Part shown: piece by piece, positions 11,305-22,251 of the stretch | How the letters are laid out: every line of letters begins with the position of its first letter | Numbering within the stretch: the stretch's first letter is position 1 | DNA from: Synaphobranchus kaupii | Taxonomy: Eukaryota; Chordata; Actinopteri; Anguilliformes; Synaphobranchidae | Length of the DNA stretch: 64,000 bases | Direction of reading: 5' to 3' | Assembly: GCA_029718625.1 (NCBI GenBank) | Contig: CM056376.1 | Coordinates: forward strand, 81,550,541-81,614,540 | Made by a program: the position numbers and the translations under genes | The notes under the pieces: generated by a model | The model's database searches: none | Told to the model about the DNA's origin: nothing | Seen by the model: the letters and a program-made list of their open reading frames with translations, nothing else

Positions 11305-12839
11305 TAGTGATGTTACGGATGATACCGAAGCTCCGAGCTGTGTCGAGTACGTAGGGCACTTTCTACAGAAGCCTCGCACCGAAGCTTGTATCACTTTCAG
11401 AGAAGCACGTGATCGATGACAAACGAGGCCTCGGTGCTGTAGAACCATGTGATCGGTTTGTTTTGCGTTTTGGGCGGAATTAGGGGTTTTGAATTGTAGA
11501 TATAAAGGAGCGATACCCCCCTTATTTCGAGGGTTGTTGCAGAGAGTTTGTTATTATTGGTATTATTGCTATTGAAAGTTTTTGGAGGATTTTTTTGAGG
11601 AATTTTTGGAGTAGCCTATTGTTTTTTTGTTGTACAACTTTTGTACAGTTTTGTCGTTTTTATACAGTTTTTGTACAAAAATAGCCTAATGGAACCTGCA
11701 TGGAAGCGAAACTCTTCTCCTGCTTGGGAATATTTTGACCTGATATCTCCCAATAAGGCAGGCCTAAGTGGCGTAGATATAAAAACACACTGAAACGCTA
11801 TTCGAACACTGCTAGCAAGCGACTATGCATGTAGTTCGTTGGTTGTTATTTTAACGTAACTACAGCAGATTATTACGATTTGTTTAATATTATTATGATT
11901 TTATTGTTAATTCTTATTTTTTCTTATTATCATTATCATCTGCATTCCTTCTCAAATGGCATATTATTTAATTTTGAAGGTAAAGTGCTTGCTGTGCCTA
12001 AAGAAGCTGGCTTACAGCAAAAAATAATCGTCCAGGCATTATCGGGCAATGCATGAAAATGCACCTGCCAATGAGCAAGAAACCAGCGGAGGTTATTTAT
12101 TTATTTATTTTGCTTTTTAATAACAGTTATGGTTGCTTTATCATAATCATGCTGACATACATGTTGATAAAAATACATTTGCATATTGTTATTTTGCCAT
12201 AGATTTCAGAAAGCAAGAACTTGATGAGGCCGTTACTAAAAATAATATAAATAAAAACCTCCCTTCTCAGTCACAAAAGCACCTTCCCTTTCACTGCCCA
12301 TACTGAAAGCACATTCACTTTCACTGCCTGGTTACAGAAGCACTCCCAGTCCCAGACCAGAAACACTTTTACTGCTCAATAGAACCCCACACAAATGTTG
12401 TCCCCCTTTATATCAATCTTCCTGTTTTTTCATTTTGAAAGTTAATATATTATTACATATATTATTTTATAATATATCTTAGTAGAAAACAAATCTAGCC
12501 TAATGACAGTTACAAATAATGAGTATGTCAGTATGTGTATCGCCCTATTTTTATACAGTCTATGGTATCGCCTGAACAGGGTTTTGAACTTACAGCAATT
12601 GTTCTGAAGCCCGACGCGTTACCAGTGAGCTAAAGGGTCGCTTGTTGTTAGCTCGTGGCAACTTCGTTATTTTGAACCTGGGGTGGAATTTGTAATGATT
12701 TTGTTGCTCTAAATTACTTTTACCAGCAGGTGTCACTAGTGTACACTGTGTTGAATGAGGCTTCGAGTAATGAATCTATTTGCGATACAATTGGCTGCAA
12801 AGCCTCAGTGCTTCAGGAAGCCTCATTTCGCCATCAGTA
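11305..12839. mobile_element. hAT element nested in the LTR, perfect 8-bp duplication
   Basis: A 1535-bp insertion flanked by CAAAACAG on both sides (11297-11304 and 12840-12847). Ends tagtgatg and catcagta are inverted; the inner flanks share gaagc/gcttc-rich words with the opposite end. No transposase frame. Length and duplication identify a non-autonomous hAT. Confidence 0.9.
12571..12641 (-). other. tRNA-like segment with A- and B-box-like words
   Basis: On the minus strand TAGCTCACTGGTAACG (from 12617-12632) resembles a pol III A box and AGTTCAAAACC (12580-12590) a B box, at tRNA-like distance. The 5' and 3' ends do not pair into an acceptor stem, so this is not a working tRNA. It could be a decayed tRNA, a SINE head inside the hAT, or chance. 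Confidence 0.3.
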
Positions 12840-13892
12840 CAAAACAGACTAAATACAAAACAAAACAACAACAGGCAAAAACTAGGAAACAGAAACTACA
12901 GAATAAACAAAACAGCTCGGGCAGAAACTCGGAAAAACAGAAGGTAACACAGAAGCAAAATATCATATGAGGAACTTGTGAAGAAACACTGAAATGACAA
13001 GGTATATATACACAGAGGGAGACAGACATAATGGGAATCAGGTGTGTAGAAGCAGGGAGGGGAGATTGCTCACAGGTGAGAACAGTGAGGGTTAACGGGG
13101 ACCAATAAAACAATGACAGGGGAAACGTAAGACACGGACTGGAATACACAGACACAATGATAACAAACGGCCTGGAGTTAGCAGGTAAACAAGTGCACAG
13201 CTCAAAGGGGAGGCACACGAAAGTGGACACGTGCAGAGAATGCGAAATCACAGATCGATGCAGGGATAGGATAACGAGGAGGGAAATGACAGCTGCAGGT
13301 AGAAAGTCAAGATGAATTAGTAATGTTAGTAGTGAACTCTAGAACCCTAATGTTAGTAGGTTAGTATTATATACATGTTAGTTTGTTAGCAGGTTAGTAT
13401 TAAATCTAATCTAACAGTTAGTATGATTAGTACATTAGTATTATATACAAATATAAATAAAGCCAGAAGGAAGAAAACGAGATATACGAAATACAGAAGA
13501 AACCTGAATGTTCCCAAAATCACCCGAATAGTGCAATGACAAAGACAGGGGGTGGAATCTCAGAAACATGGAACGCGGACTGACAATCGCGAGGGAAAGA
13601 AAACAGGAAAAATAATAACAAATGAAGAATAAACAGACAGATTACAGGATCCTAACAGATAAAGCAACAGAATGGGAGAGTTTTTTATTTTTGTTAGATT
13701 GTAATGTGATTTCGGAATAAAGGAATGGAATATGGTAGCTAGTCGAATAAACATTTTTTTTCGATACATTTTGATTGGTTTGGGTAATCAGTATATTAAT
13801 TTTGACATAGTAATATAACGGTAATATAATAGTATGAATAGTAATGAATGTGATAGGAAATACACTGCCTGGCCAAAAATAAAATCGCCGTT

Positions 13893-14310
13893 TGTTACGT
13901 GTGCCTGCCTTACCCCTGCTGTGCTGTCTTGTTTTCCCCTCCTCCAGAGGTAATTGACTGAGTGGAGTCACCTGGCCCACACCTTTAAAAGATTGGTTTG
14001 CCCAGCCTTCAGGAGTTGCTGTTCTTTTTGTTCCTGTGCTTCCGAGGAGACGGTTTTTTCTCTCCTTCACGGTCTACGACCACAGTTCGTTGGACCGTGG
14101 TCTTTCCGTATTTGCTTCATCTACTGACCTGTTTCCTTTGCTGCACATATCTACATTTACAGACGCATATATACATATACATACCGGCATTCACGCACCC
14201 ATACGCTCCCTATCCCTTTTCCCCCTGGTGTAATAAATGTATTTTCTTCACTTGCAACTCAACGTCTCTGTGCCTTTTATGTTGCGGTCATTCAGGGAGT
14301 GGCCGTAACA
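13893..14310 (+). mobile_element. Solo LTR, 418 bp, in the Tc1-like element
   Basis: Begins TGTTACGTG and ends GCCGTAACA; flanked by CCGTT on both sides (13888-13892 and 14311-14315). An AATAAA lies near 14233. No internal retroelement sequence remains, as expected after recombination between two LTRs. The 5-bp duplication and TG...CA ends fit a Gypsy-type LTR. Confidence 0.9.
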
Positions 14311-14315
14311 CCGTT

Positions 14316-14720
14316 GCACCCGTCATGCATAGTGCTCACTATACAAACCTCTGGAGGCAGTGTTATGATCTGGGTTTGCTTCAGTTGGTCAGGTCTAGGC
14401 TCAGCAACATTATGCAGCAATAAAATGAAGTCAGCTGAGTACCTGAATGTACTGAATGACCAGGTTATCCCATCAATGGAAATATTCCAGGACGACAATG
14501 CCAAGATTCATCAGGCTCAAATTGTGAAAGAGTGGTTCAGGGATCATGAGGAATCATTTTCACACATGAATTAGCCACCAGAGTCCTGACCGTAACCCCA
14601 TTGAAAGTCTTTGTGATGTGCTGGAGAAGACTTTATGGAGTGGTTCGACTCTCCCGTTGTCAATACAAGATCTCGGCCAAAAATTAATGCAACTCTGGAT
14701 GGAAATAAATGTTGTGACGT
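14316..14720 (+). pseudogene. Tc1-like transposase remnant
   Basis: C-terminal part of a DD34E transposase: a GGSVMIW motif, then QDDNAKIH, then (after a TAG at 14572 and a frame change) the PDRNPIESL motif that holds the last catalytic Glu. The N-terminal DNA-binding half and first Asp are missing. Confidence 0.75.
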
Positions 14721-14889
14721 TGCATAAGGTTGTCAAAACAATGCCATGAGGAATGCACGCCGTAATCAAAGCTGAAAGTGGTCCAACGAAATATTAGAGT
14801 GCGACTTTTTTTTGGCCAGGCAGTGTATATGTATATTGATTATTTTTACAGTTATTGTGTTCTGGTAACAAATATAGCCCTGCTGTATT

Positions 14890-15420
14890 AACTCCTGATG
14901 GTTGCAGTGCAATGCCCAGAAAGGAGTGACTTAAAAGACAGAAGGTCAGGAAGCTACAGCAGGCAGCAAACGGTAGCAGCTCCCTTAGAGCATGGATCAA
15001 GCCAGGTATACCACAATAAGTATCTTTTTTTTTTAATTTGCATAGTAAATTTACCAAAGACCATTTTAGAAACTTTGAAGCATCTATCCAAGGCTAATGC
15101 ACAAAAACACATAACATGGTGTAAGGAACACAAAACCTGGACCCCTGAGCAATGGAGGATATGGTCTGATGAGTCATCTTTTACTCTTTTTAATACATCT
15201 GGACGGGTTTATGTTTGGAAAAAGCCTAAGGAGGCATCCAATCCACAATGTATGTTGCTAACTCTTAAGTATGGTGGTGGTTGTGTAATGGTATGGGCAG
15301 CCATTTCATGGGACTCATTGTGTCCAAAGATTGCTCTCGCATTGTGTCCAATGATGAAGCCACCCAAAAAGTCTGTGCATGGCCCTTGTCAGCAGATTAT
15401 TCGCCACCCTTGTTAGTGCT
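14890..15420 (+). pseudogene. Second Tc1-like transposase remnant
   Basis: The frame at 14898-15416 contains WCKEHKTWTPEQW, the first catalytic region WSDESSFTLF, GRVYVWKKPKEA and GGGCVMVWAAISW, all typical of the middle of a Tc1 transposase. The N-terminal helix-turn-helix part is out of frame or lost, and similarity stops before the second catalytic Asp. No terminal repeats were found. Confidence 0.8.
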
Positions 15421-15929
15421 GTTTTGGAGGAATGAAGGCATAGAATAGCATAGCATAGTCTCACAATCCATTCAAATCTATTCAACGAAATTCCAGTATC
15501 CTAAAAATCGCACTTATCTTACAAATGAGGGACTCCACATCACGTAACTTGACGAGTGTCTCCGAATCAGTTACGAGCTAGAACGGAAATCCACCATTTT
15601 TCTTACACCTGTGAAATAAAGTCAATAGGTAAGCCAATGGTATTGTATTTTTACATAGCCTATAGTTATAGTGCATTCATAGAAAACCTTTATTATTTTG
15701 TAACTGCATTTGAATGCAATATGGTGTATAATTCTATAGCTTCTTCATCTCTCCTTTATCTGTGTGGGTGAATATCTAGGCTATATCCTGTGTGTCGAGT
15801 CTTGTAGGCTATTACTTGCATAAATAGCTAACGTTAGCTAGGTCTGTTCAGATCAGTGCATAGGCTGCAATATGATTATTAATGGATTTAGCCTGAGAGC
15901 TAGCCATCAGAGCATGATGTATATACAAA
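15421..15929. other. No gene seen
   Basis: A/T-rich sequence with fish-type words (tagcctatag, taacgttagcta). No exon, repeat array or element end recognised. Confidence 0.4.
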
Positions 15930-15988
15930 CACCGATCAGCCACAACATTAAAACCACTGACAGGTGAAGTGAATAACATTGATTATCT
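15930..15988. mobile_element. Tc1-like terminal inverted repeat fragment
   Basis: Reads accgatcagccacaacatta then accactgacaggtgaagtg, a Tc1-type end known from many fish. Only this end is present; it abuts palindromic copy B. Confidence 0.65.
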
Positions 15989-16813
15989 TGTTGTTAATTT
16001 GGTTCTATACTCTAGCACTTTGAGTTTGAAAGGATAGAATGACAATGAGGTTGAAGTGGAGACTGTCAGCTTTAATTTGAGGGTATCTTCATCCATATCG
16101 GATGAACCGTTTAGAAATTATAGAACCTTTTGTACATAGTCCCCCCCATTTTCAGGCATCAAAAATATTGGACAGTTTAACATAATGTAGAATAAAGTAA
16201 TAATTTTTAATATTTGGTTGCATATCCTTTGCATGCCATGACGTCCTGATGTCTGTGATCTAACAATATCAAAAGTGATATCTTATTTTCTGGTACTCCT
16301 ACATTCGATACTATAACCTCTCTGCATTTGAATGGATCTCTATGGGAATTGGGGGATTATGTTTGGGACTAGATCTAGCTGTAAATTACACTGGAACAGT
16401 ATAGAACACATAGTTGGCTAAATGGCTCTAAGTCATCAAGGGTCTGATGTATCAAACAAGCCTTAAACGATCACTCTGCTGCCAGAAATACAGTAGATAT
16501 GGATGGATAACTTGAAGGGTTTCTTCTCCTGACTTATTTTTCCATAGAGTTCAATAGGAAAATGTGTCAGGAGAAACAACCCTTAAAGTGATCCATCCAT
16601 ATCTATTGCATATCTGGCAGCAGAGTTATGGTTTGAGGCTCATTTGATACCTCAGACCCTTGATGACTTATAGCCATTTTACCAACTATGTATTCCATAC
16701 TGTTCCAGCATAATACAGCTAAATTTAGTCCCACCCCCAAATTCCCACAGAGATCCATTCAAATGCAGAGACATTATAGTATCGCTTGTAAGAGTACCAG
16801 AAAATAAGATATC

Positions 16814-17489
16814 TGTTACGGTTCCGAGTATGAACTGGACCCAAATGCACGACTCAACACACAAGGAATTCCAATAACTCCAATAATTTATTGCTTCGAC
16901 AAGAATTCCTCCTGAAGCATAGGGAGAGAGACAGACAAGACAGAAACCAGGTATGGATTAGCAGGGGATCAGCGGGAGTGGGTGAAGCTGGGACTGGATA
17001 GTGGCAGGAATCCGGGCTGGTTGAGCAGAGGAGGAGCGGGGAGCTGGAGACCGGGCAGAGTGGAGTGGGCACGAACAGCTGCAGGTTAGCAGAACTGGAG
17101 CACAGGCTGGATGCACACACAGCAGCAGGTTGGCAGAACCGCCGCACAGGCAGGATGCGTACACAGCTGTAGATGGGCAGAACTGGAGCACAGGCTGGAT
17201 GCACACACAGCTGCAGGCTGGTAGACTTGGAGCAGACAAAGTTAGTAACAGCGAGGCAGGACAGAATGAACAGCGTGTTAACGCCGTTCCTGGCGAGAGC
17301 TAATTAAAGCCTGACAAGACTGGAAAATAGTGAGTAACGCTGATTCAGAACGAAGGCTTTTCAGCAGGCAAGACAGGACTAGATACAAAGTATCCACGAG
17401 ACAAGACCAGGGTATTACTACAAAGAGACTTAAGGGAATGGCACAGGACAAAGAACACCGGGTGACTAAATACAACAGTTAACAAGTAT
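16814..17489 (-). repeat. Truncated 3' LTR of the Gypsy element
   Basis: Matches 19745-20428 of the 5' LTR with few differences, including the diverged tandem units around gcacacacagctgcaggctgg. Similarity stops after acaagtat, where pol sequence begins. Confidence 0.9.
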
Positions 17490-18511
17490 ACCTCAATGAC
17501 AAACTGGCGATTGGGGTCCGGATGACAGAGGATAGGGGCCGTGGAGAACCGGTTCTTGAGGAGGTTGAATGCCTGTTGAGCCTCGGAACTCCAATGGAAT
17601 GGGACAGAAGTGGAGGTTAGTTTGGTGAGTGGAGCTGCGATAACACTGTAATTGCCAATAAAGCGGCGATAAAAATTTGCAAAGCCCAGGAACTGTTGTA
17701 GGTGCTTACGTGTGGCTGGTTGGGGCCAGTCAGTGACGGCTTGGATCTTCGCAGGGTCCGCCCGGATCCTCCCCTCTTCCACGATGAAACCCAGGAATGG
17801 AACTGATGAAGCGTGAAAACTGCACTTCTCAGCCTTGACAAATAACTTATTCTCCAGGAGTCTTTGGAGGACCTGACGAACATGGATTATGTGCTCCTGG
17901 AGATTTTTAGAAAAGATTAATATGTCGTCAATATACACAAACACTGACCGACCCAGGAGATCCCGCAGCACGTCATTAACCATGGATTGGAATACTGCTG
18001 GAGCGTTAGTCAAACTGAACGGGACCACCAGGTATTCAAAGTGTCCGAGGGGGGTGTTAAACGCCGTCTTCCACTCATCTCCCTCTCGGATACGGACGAG
18101 GTGGTAGGTGTTGCAAAGATCCAATTTAGTAAACATGGAGGAATTATGTAGTGGTTCAAAAGCAGAATTAATCAGCGGCAGAGGATATTTGTTACGTACT
18201 GTAATATCATTCAGGCCTCGGTAGTCGATGCACGGTCGGAGCGAACCATCTTTCTTTGCCACGAAGAAAAACCCTGCCCCCACCGGCGATGAAGAGGGAC
18301 GAATAATACCTGACGCCAGGGAGTCATGGATATAAGCTTCCATGGAAGCCTTCTCGGGACCTGACAGGCTGTAGAGACGACCTGATGGCAATTTTGCACC
18401 GGCCAGTAGGTCGATGCAGCAGTCGTAGGGCCTATGGGGAGGCAAAGACACAGCACGGGATTTACTGAAAACTTGTGACAAATCATGATACTGTTGAGGT
18501 ACACAGGACAC
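17490..18511 (-). pseudogene. Gypsy pol: reverse transcriptase, 3' truncated
   Basis: The frame contains the RT core in order: [44 protein letters not shown], the active-site [15 protein letters not shown] and [13 protein letters not shown], then the beginning of the RNase H linker ([11 protein letters not shown]). It then runs into LTR sequence, so RNase H and integrase are missing. The linker to the protease is also shortened. It would copy RNA into DNA in an intact element; this copy lacks the domains for integration. Confidence 0.92.
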
Positions 18512-18640
18512 AGTCGGCTCCCAAGTCGACCAGCGCCAACAGCGATGCGACTTGGGTGTTCCACAAAAGGGTTGCCTTCAGTTCAACCCAGTTCTGAGCG
18601 GAGTGAATGGTGGAGATAGAGCTTGCCAGCACGCCCAGTC
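18512..18640 (-). pseudogene. Gypsy protease remnant
   Basis: The frame 18483-18743 holds LVDLGADC, which resembles the aspartic protease active-site motif of fish Gypsy elements but with Leu where Ser is usual. The remainder of the protease is missing, and RT linker sequence follows in another frame. Confidence 0.55.
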
Positions 18641-19727
18641 TTACAGGCGAGCCACGCCTTTTGGGCGAATAGGACAAGAGGCTAAGTGATGATCCGGATT
18701 GCCACAGTACAGACAGGAATTGGTGCGAATTCTCCGGCGCCATTCCTCAGCATCTATGGACACTTTACCCAGTTGCATGGGTTCTTCCTCCAATTGGTCA
18801 AACGTGGAGGTGGACGGTTTGCCAGGAGGTGATGATGTTCGGGTGCGAGACGAGTTAAATGAGGTAAACGATTGGCCCTTCTTCATCTCCCGGGCCCAGA
18901 GACGGTTGTCAATGGAGATGGCAAGGGAGATGAGGATATTCAGCGAGCTGGACTCCTCGCGGGTTGCTAGCTGATCGTTTAGCTCCTCGCTCAGGGCTTG
19001 CATGAAGGACCCCTGGAGGGCGGTGTCGTTCCATCCCGCTTCCGCTGCCAAGGTGCAGAACTGGACCGCCATCTCTGCGACACTGCGGTTGCCCTGGAAT
19101 ATCTGGAGTAAGCCCTGAGTGGCGTCCCGCCTGCAGACCGGATGGTCGAATACTCGACGCATCTCAGCGGTGAAGGAGGCGAAATGGAAACAGGTGGGTG
19201 ACTGGCTCTCCCACAGCGTAGTAGCCCACTCCTGAGCCCTCCCTCCCAACTGCCCATCACAAAGGCGATCTTGCTTGCATCTGTGGCGTAGGAGGCAGGT
19301 TGGATGCGGAACACGATGTCACACTGGAGAAGGAAGCAACAGCATTTCCCCAGGTCCCCCAGGTAACACTCAGGTTATGGCACTCGTGGTTCCCTGCCTG
19401 AGAGAGGCAGTGACGCTGGGGGCTGCAGCTCCAGGGCAGGTGGTGCAGGACTGGCATGAGCCCTCGGAAGAGGTAGATGAACCGCCATCTGGCTCATCAT
19501 CGAACCTGTAGGATATCTAATATTCCCCCCCTTCTCTCTATCTCTGTCGCTCTCTGTCTCTCTCTCACTCTCACCCCCCCAACATCAAAGATAAGCCAGT
19601 CTTTGTCATAAATGACAAGATTCTTCAGAGTCTCCTGGACGTCTTCCAGGCGGTGACGCTGTAGATCGATGACAGCGTTCTGGCAGGCGAAGGCTTGATG
19701 GATCTGATCCGAGTCGGCTGGGTCCAT
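18641..19727 (-). pseudogene. Gypsy gag, frameshifted
   Basis: The start is probably at 19727 (MDPADSDQIHQAF), soon after the LTR end at 19745. The middle is broken across frames around 19250-19500. The C-terminal part (18641-19249) is open and carries a capsid-like stretch (FDHPVCRRDATQGLLQI) and a zinc knuckle, CLYCGNPDHHLASC, near its end. Gag would form the particle and bind RNA; the frame breaks make this copy inactive. Confidence 0.85.
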
Positions 19728-19744
19728 AGCTGGCCAGTTCGTTC

Positions 19745-21296
19745 TGTTACGGTTCCGAGTATGAACTGGACCCAAATGCACGACTCAACACACAAGGAAT
19801 TCCAATAACTCCAATAATTTATTGTTCCGACAATAATTCCTCCTGAAGCATAGGGAGAGAGACAGACAAGACAGAAACCAGGTATGGATTAGCAGGGGAT
19901 CAGCGGGAGTGGGTGAGGCTGGGACTGGAGGACTGGATAGTGGCAGGAATCCGGGCTGGTTGAGCAGAGGAGTAGCGGGGAGTGGGAGACCAGGCAGAGT
20001 GGAGTGGGAACGAACAGCTGCAGGTTAGCAGAGCTGGAGCACCGGCTGGATGCACACACAGCAGCAGGTTGGCAGAAGCGCCGCACAGGCAGGATGCGTA
20101 CACAGCTGTAGATGGGCAGAACTGGAGCACAGGCTGGATGCACACACAGCTGCAGGCTGGTAGACTTGGAGCAGACAAAGTTAGTAACAGCGAGGCAGGA
20201 CAGAATGAGCAGCGTGTTAACGCCATTCCTGGCAAGAGCTAATTAAAGCTGGACAAGACTGGAAAATAGCTAGTAACGCTGATTCAGAACTAAAGCTTTT
20301 CAGCAGGCAAGACAGGACTAAATACAAAGTATCCACGAGACAAGACCAGGGTATTACTACAAAGAGACTTAACAAACTGGCACAGGACAAAGAACACCCG
20401 GTGACTAAATACAACAGTTCACAAGTATCAATTAAGTGCCGCGTGCGAATGTATGCATGAGTGATTAACGGAGCAGAGAGTGTGCAGAATGCATGCAGAG
20501 AGAAGGAAAGGGATAGGCGGATAAAGAGTAGTGGAACAGAGTGACACGAAAGGGAAAACCACGCCAAACCTGCAACTGAGAGGGTTTGTGACGAATTACG
20601 ATGAGCCAAGCGCGATAACAGAAAAAAAAGGGATAGAAAGTCCCTGGCAGTGCCAAATAATAACACACCCCTATAAAACGGGCTAGCCACGTAAACACGG
20701 GCAGAGATAAACCTCAAAATAGCAAACGCTAAAGAGATAGCGAGAGAAAAACAGAAAAAACAAGACACCTTCGGAACGTGGCTATAACGCCCGATAAATG
20801 GTGAAATAAATTAAATAAAAATAAAACTCACACTCTCAGAAATGAGAGAGTGGGAGGGAAGGAGAGGGAAGAGCAATAAGGGAAACTAAAACCTAATTCC
20901 CCAAGGCTTCTAGGTAGAAGAATGTCTGAACTGCTTAATAAAAGAAAATCCTTCTTCTCACAATAGCAGAGAGACAAAAAACTCACTAACCCTGACCTCG
21001 TGAAAACACGAAATGACAAAGAAGCGCCTAAAAGCGGAAGTGAGGGGTTTAAATACCTGAGAGGTAAAAGAACAGGTGAAATGAATAATTAGCGGGGAGA
21101 AGGAAAACTCCGAAATGGAACGCAGAAAAATCCGATAGACTGAAAAGAAAAAAGGGGAATGAGATAGAAAACAGAGGGAAGATAGGTGAAAACCATGACA
21201 GCAGCACGAGGGAAACAAACAGGGATACAAACAACACGATACAAGAGGAAACAGGTAAAACACGGGACACAAAAGGACGGGAGTGAGAGCATAACA
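19745..21296 (-). repeat. 5' LTR of the Gypsy element, 1552 bp
   Basis: Complete LTR with TG...CA ends and an internal block of diverged tandem units (about 20020-20180) around ctggagcacaggctggatgc. Longer than most Gypsy LTRs. Confidence 0.88.
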
Positions 21297-21639
21297 ATAT
21301 CAAGAGTCTTTTGATGTTGTTGGGTCACAGACATCAGGAAGTCATGGCATGCAAAGGATATGCAAACAAATATTTAAAATGATTACTTTATTCTACATTA
21401 TGTTAAACTGTCCAATATTTTTGATGCCCAAAAATGGGGGGGTGGGGGGGGGGGGGGGGGGGGGGGGGTGGCTGTGAGTGTGTACAAAAGGATGTCTCCT
21501 TTCAAACTCAAAGTGCTAGAGTACAGAACCAAAATAACAAAACATGTGTCACTGTCCAATGAATTATAGGGCACACTCTACATATACTGTATATGTTGAA
21601 TGTATATGTACAGGTAATGAACAAACAGAACAAACAATG

Positions 21640-22160
21640 AAGGATTCTGGTGGATTCTTCCATGTGGTCTGGGGCATTTTTTCCTGCCATGGTTTTGGTG
21701 CATGCCCTTAAAAGCAAGGTGTATGTCAATTATTCATTGATGGTACTAAGTGATCATCTTCACCACACCCCCCAGAGAGGGGTGTCTTCCAAGTTGACAA
21801 TTCCCCAGCATGAGTAGTTGCCCAATGGTTTGAGGAACACAACACTGATATTATCCAGATGATATGGCCTTCTCTGTCTTCTGATCTTAGCCCATTAAAT
21901 AATTTATATGTTATTCTGAAGTGATGCCTCTGAACGTGTTTTACACTTCCATCAACCCATCATGAGTTCATTGATATTCAGTTGTAGGAATTGTGTTGTT
22001 CTCCTCCAGCAGAATTCTAGATGCTGGTGGAATATGTGCCATAGAACATACAAGCAGTACACATGAGAGGGCTCAATACCCTGTTAAGTGACTTTACATT
22101 GGTGTTTATATTTTTGTTTGCTACCTATCTGTATACAATTGCTTGTAAGATTCATTGACA
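21640..22160 (+). pseudogene. Decayed Tc1-like transposase tail
   Basis: Around 21815-21930 a short frame reads AQWFEEHNTDIIQ and SSDLSPLNNLYVIL, which matches the end of Tc1 transposases around the last catalytic motif (usually PDLxPIExLWxxLE, Glu replaced here). Further downstream DNA words also match the 3' part of this family. Stops and gaps throughout; no clear terminal repeats. Confidence 0.6.
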
Positions 22161-22223
22161 GGCAGTGCAGTAAAATGACAATGTATTTTCTCACCGCAGG
22201 TGTCGCTGTAAACCCCAAAGGAA

Positions 22224-22251
22224 GTCAGCACCAAAGCCAATGAACAGCGCC
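22224..22251 (+). promoter_or_regulatory. REST/NRSF-like site with expanded spacing
   Basis: Left half TCAGCACC (22225-22232) and right half GAACAGCGCC (22242-22251) match the two halves of the neuron-restrictive silencer element. They are separated by 9 bp instead of the canonical 2. REST is known to bind half-sites spaced 16-19 bp centre to centre; here it is about 18. The site lies about 1.26 kb upstream of the mapk8ip2 start codon. Inference from motif only. Confidence 0.4.

Larger units (their letters stand above)
11019..13657 (-). mobile_element. Gypsy-type LTR, split by a hAT element
   Basis: Plus-strand ends are tgttaggtgttg (11019) and ggatcctaaca (13657), giving TGTTAGG...CCTAACA termini. 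Removing the nested hAT and its duplication leaves about 1.1 kb. Directly inside (minus orientation) follows a primer-site-length spacer and a gag-like frame. The second LTR is not in the window, so flanking duplication cannot be tested. Purine-rich on the plus strand throughout. Confidence 0.6.
13863..14825 (+). mobile_element. Tc1-like element with TA flanks, deleted, holding a solo LTR
   Basis: Ends cactgcctggccaaaaat and its inverted match ggccaggcagtg are flanked by TA (13861-13862 and 14826-14827). The interior retains the transposase C-terminal half only: [11 protein letters not shown] and QDDNAKIH (second catalytic Asp region), then after a stop and frame change the NPIESL region near 14600. 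A solo LTR sits at 13893-14310. Not functional. Confidence 0.85.
16814..21296 (-). mobile_element. Ty3/Gypsy retrotransposon, internally deleted, 5-bp duplication
   Basis: It is read on the minus strand. The 5' LTR is 19745-21296 (1552 bp, TGTTATG...CCGTAACA), followed by gag (19727 down to 18641), a protease remnant, reverse transcriptase (18511 to about 17490) and a shortened 3' LTR (16814-17489). ATATC flanks both ends (16809-16813 and 21297-21301). The RT frame joins directly to LTR sequence at about 17490, so RNase H, integrase and roughly 870 bp of the 3' LTR are deleted. It cannot move by itself. Confidence 0.92.
15990..21575. mobile_element. Palindromic (fold-back) DNA element, copy B, split by a Gypsy element
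   Basis: The left arm is about 15997-16545 and the right arm about 16556-16813 plus 21302-21575, with the centre near 16550. Without the insertion it would be about 1.1 kb. The right end continues through gtgctagagtacagaacc, a G-rich run (about 21435-21470) and tgtgtcactgtcc to agggcacactc. That outer part resembles a fish Tc1/mariner-type terminus. The poly-C/poly-G positions in the two arms mirror each other. No coding sequence. Confidence 0.75.

Noticed and set aside
12571..12641. A functional tRNA gene
   Set aside because: Only box-like words match; the acceptor stem does not pair, so it is reported as tRNA-like at low confidence.
20217..21334. Cys/Ser/Phe-rich minus-strand frames
   Set aside because: They lie wholly inside the Gypsy 5' LTR and reflect its purine/pyrimidine strand bias.
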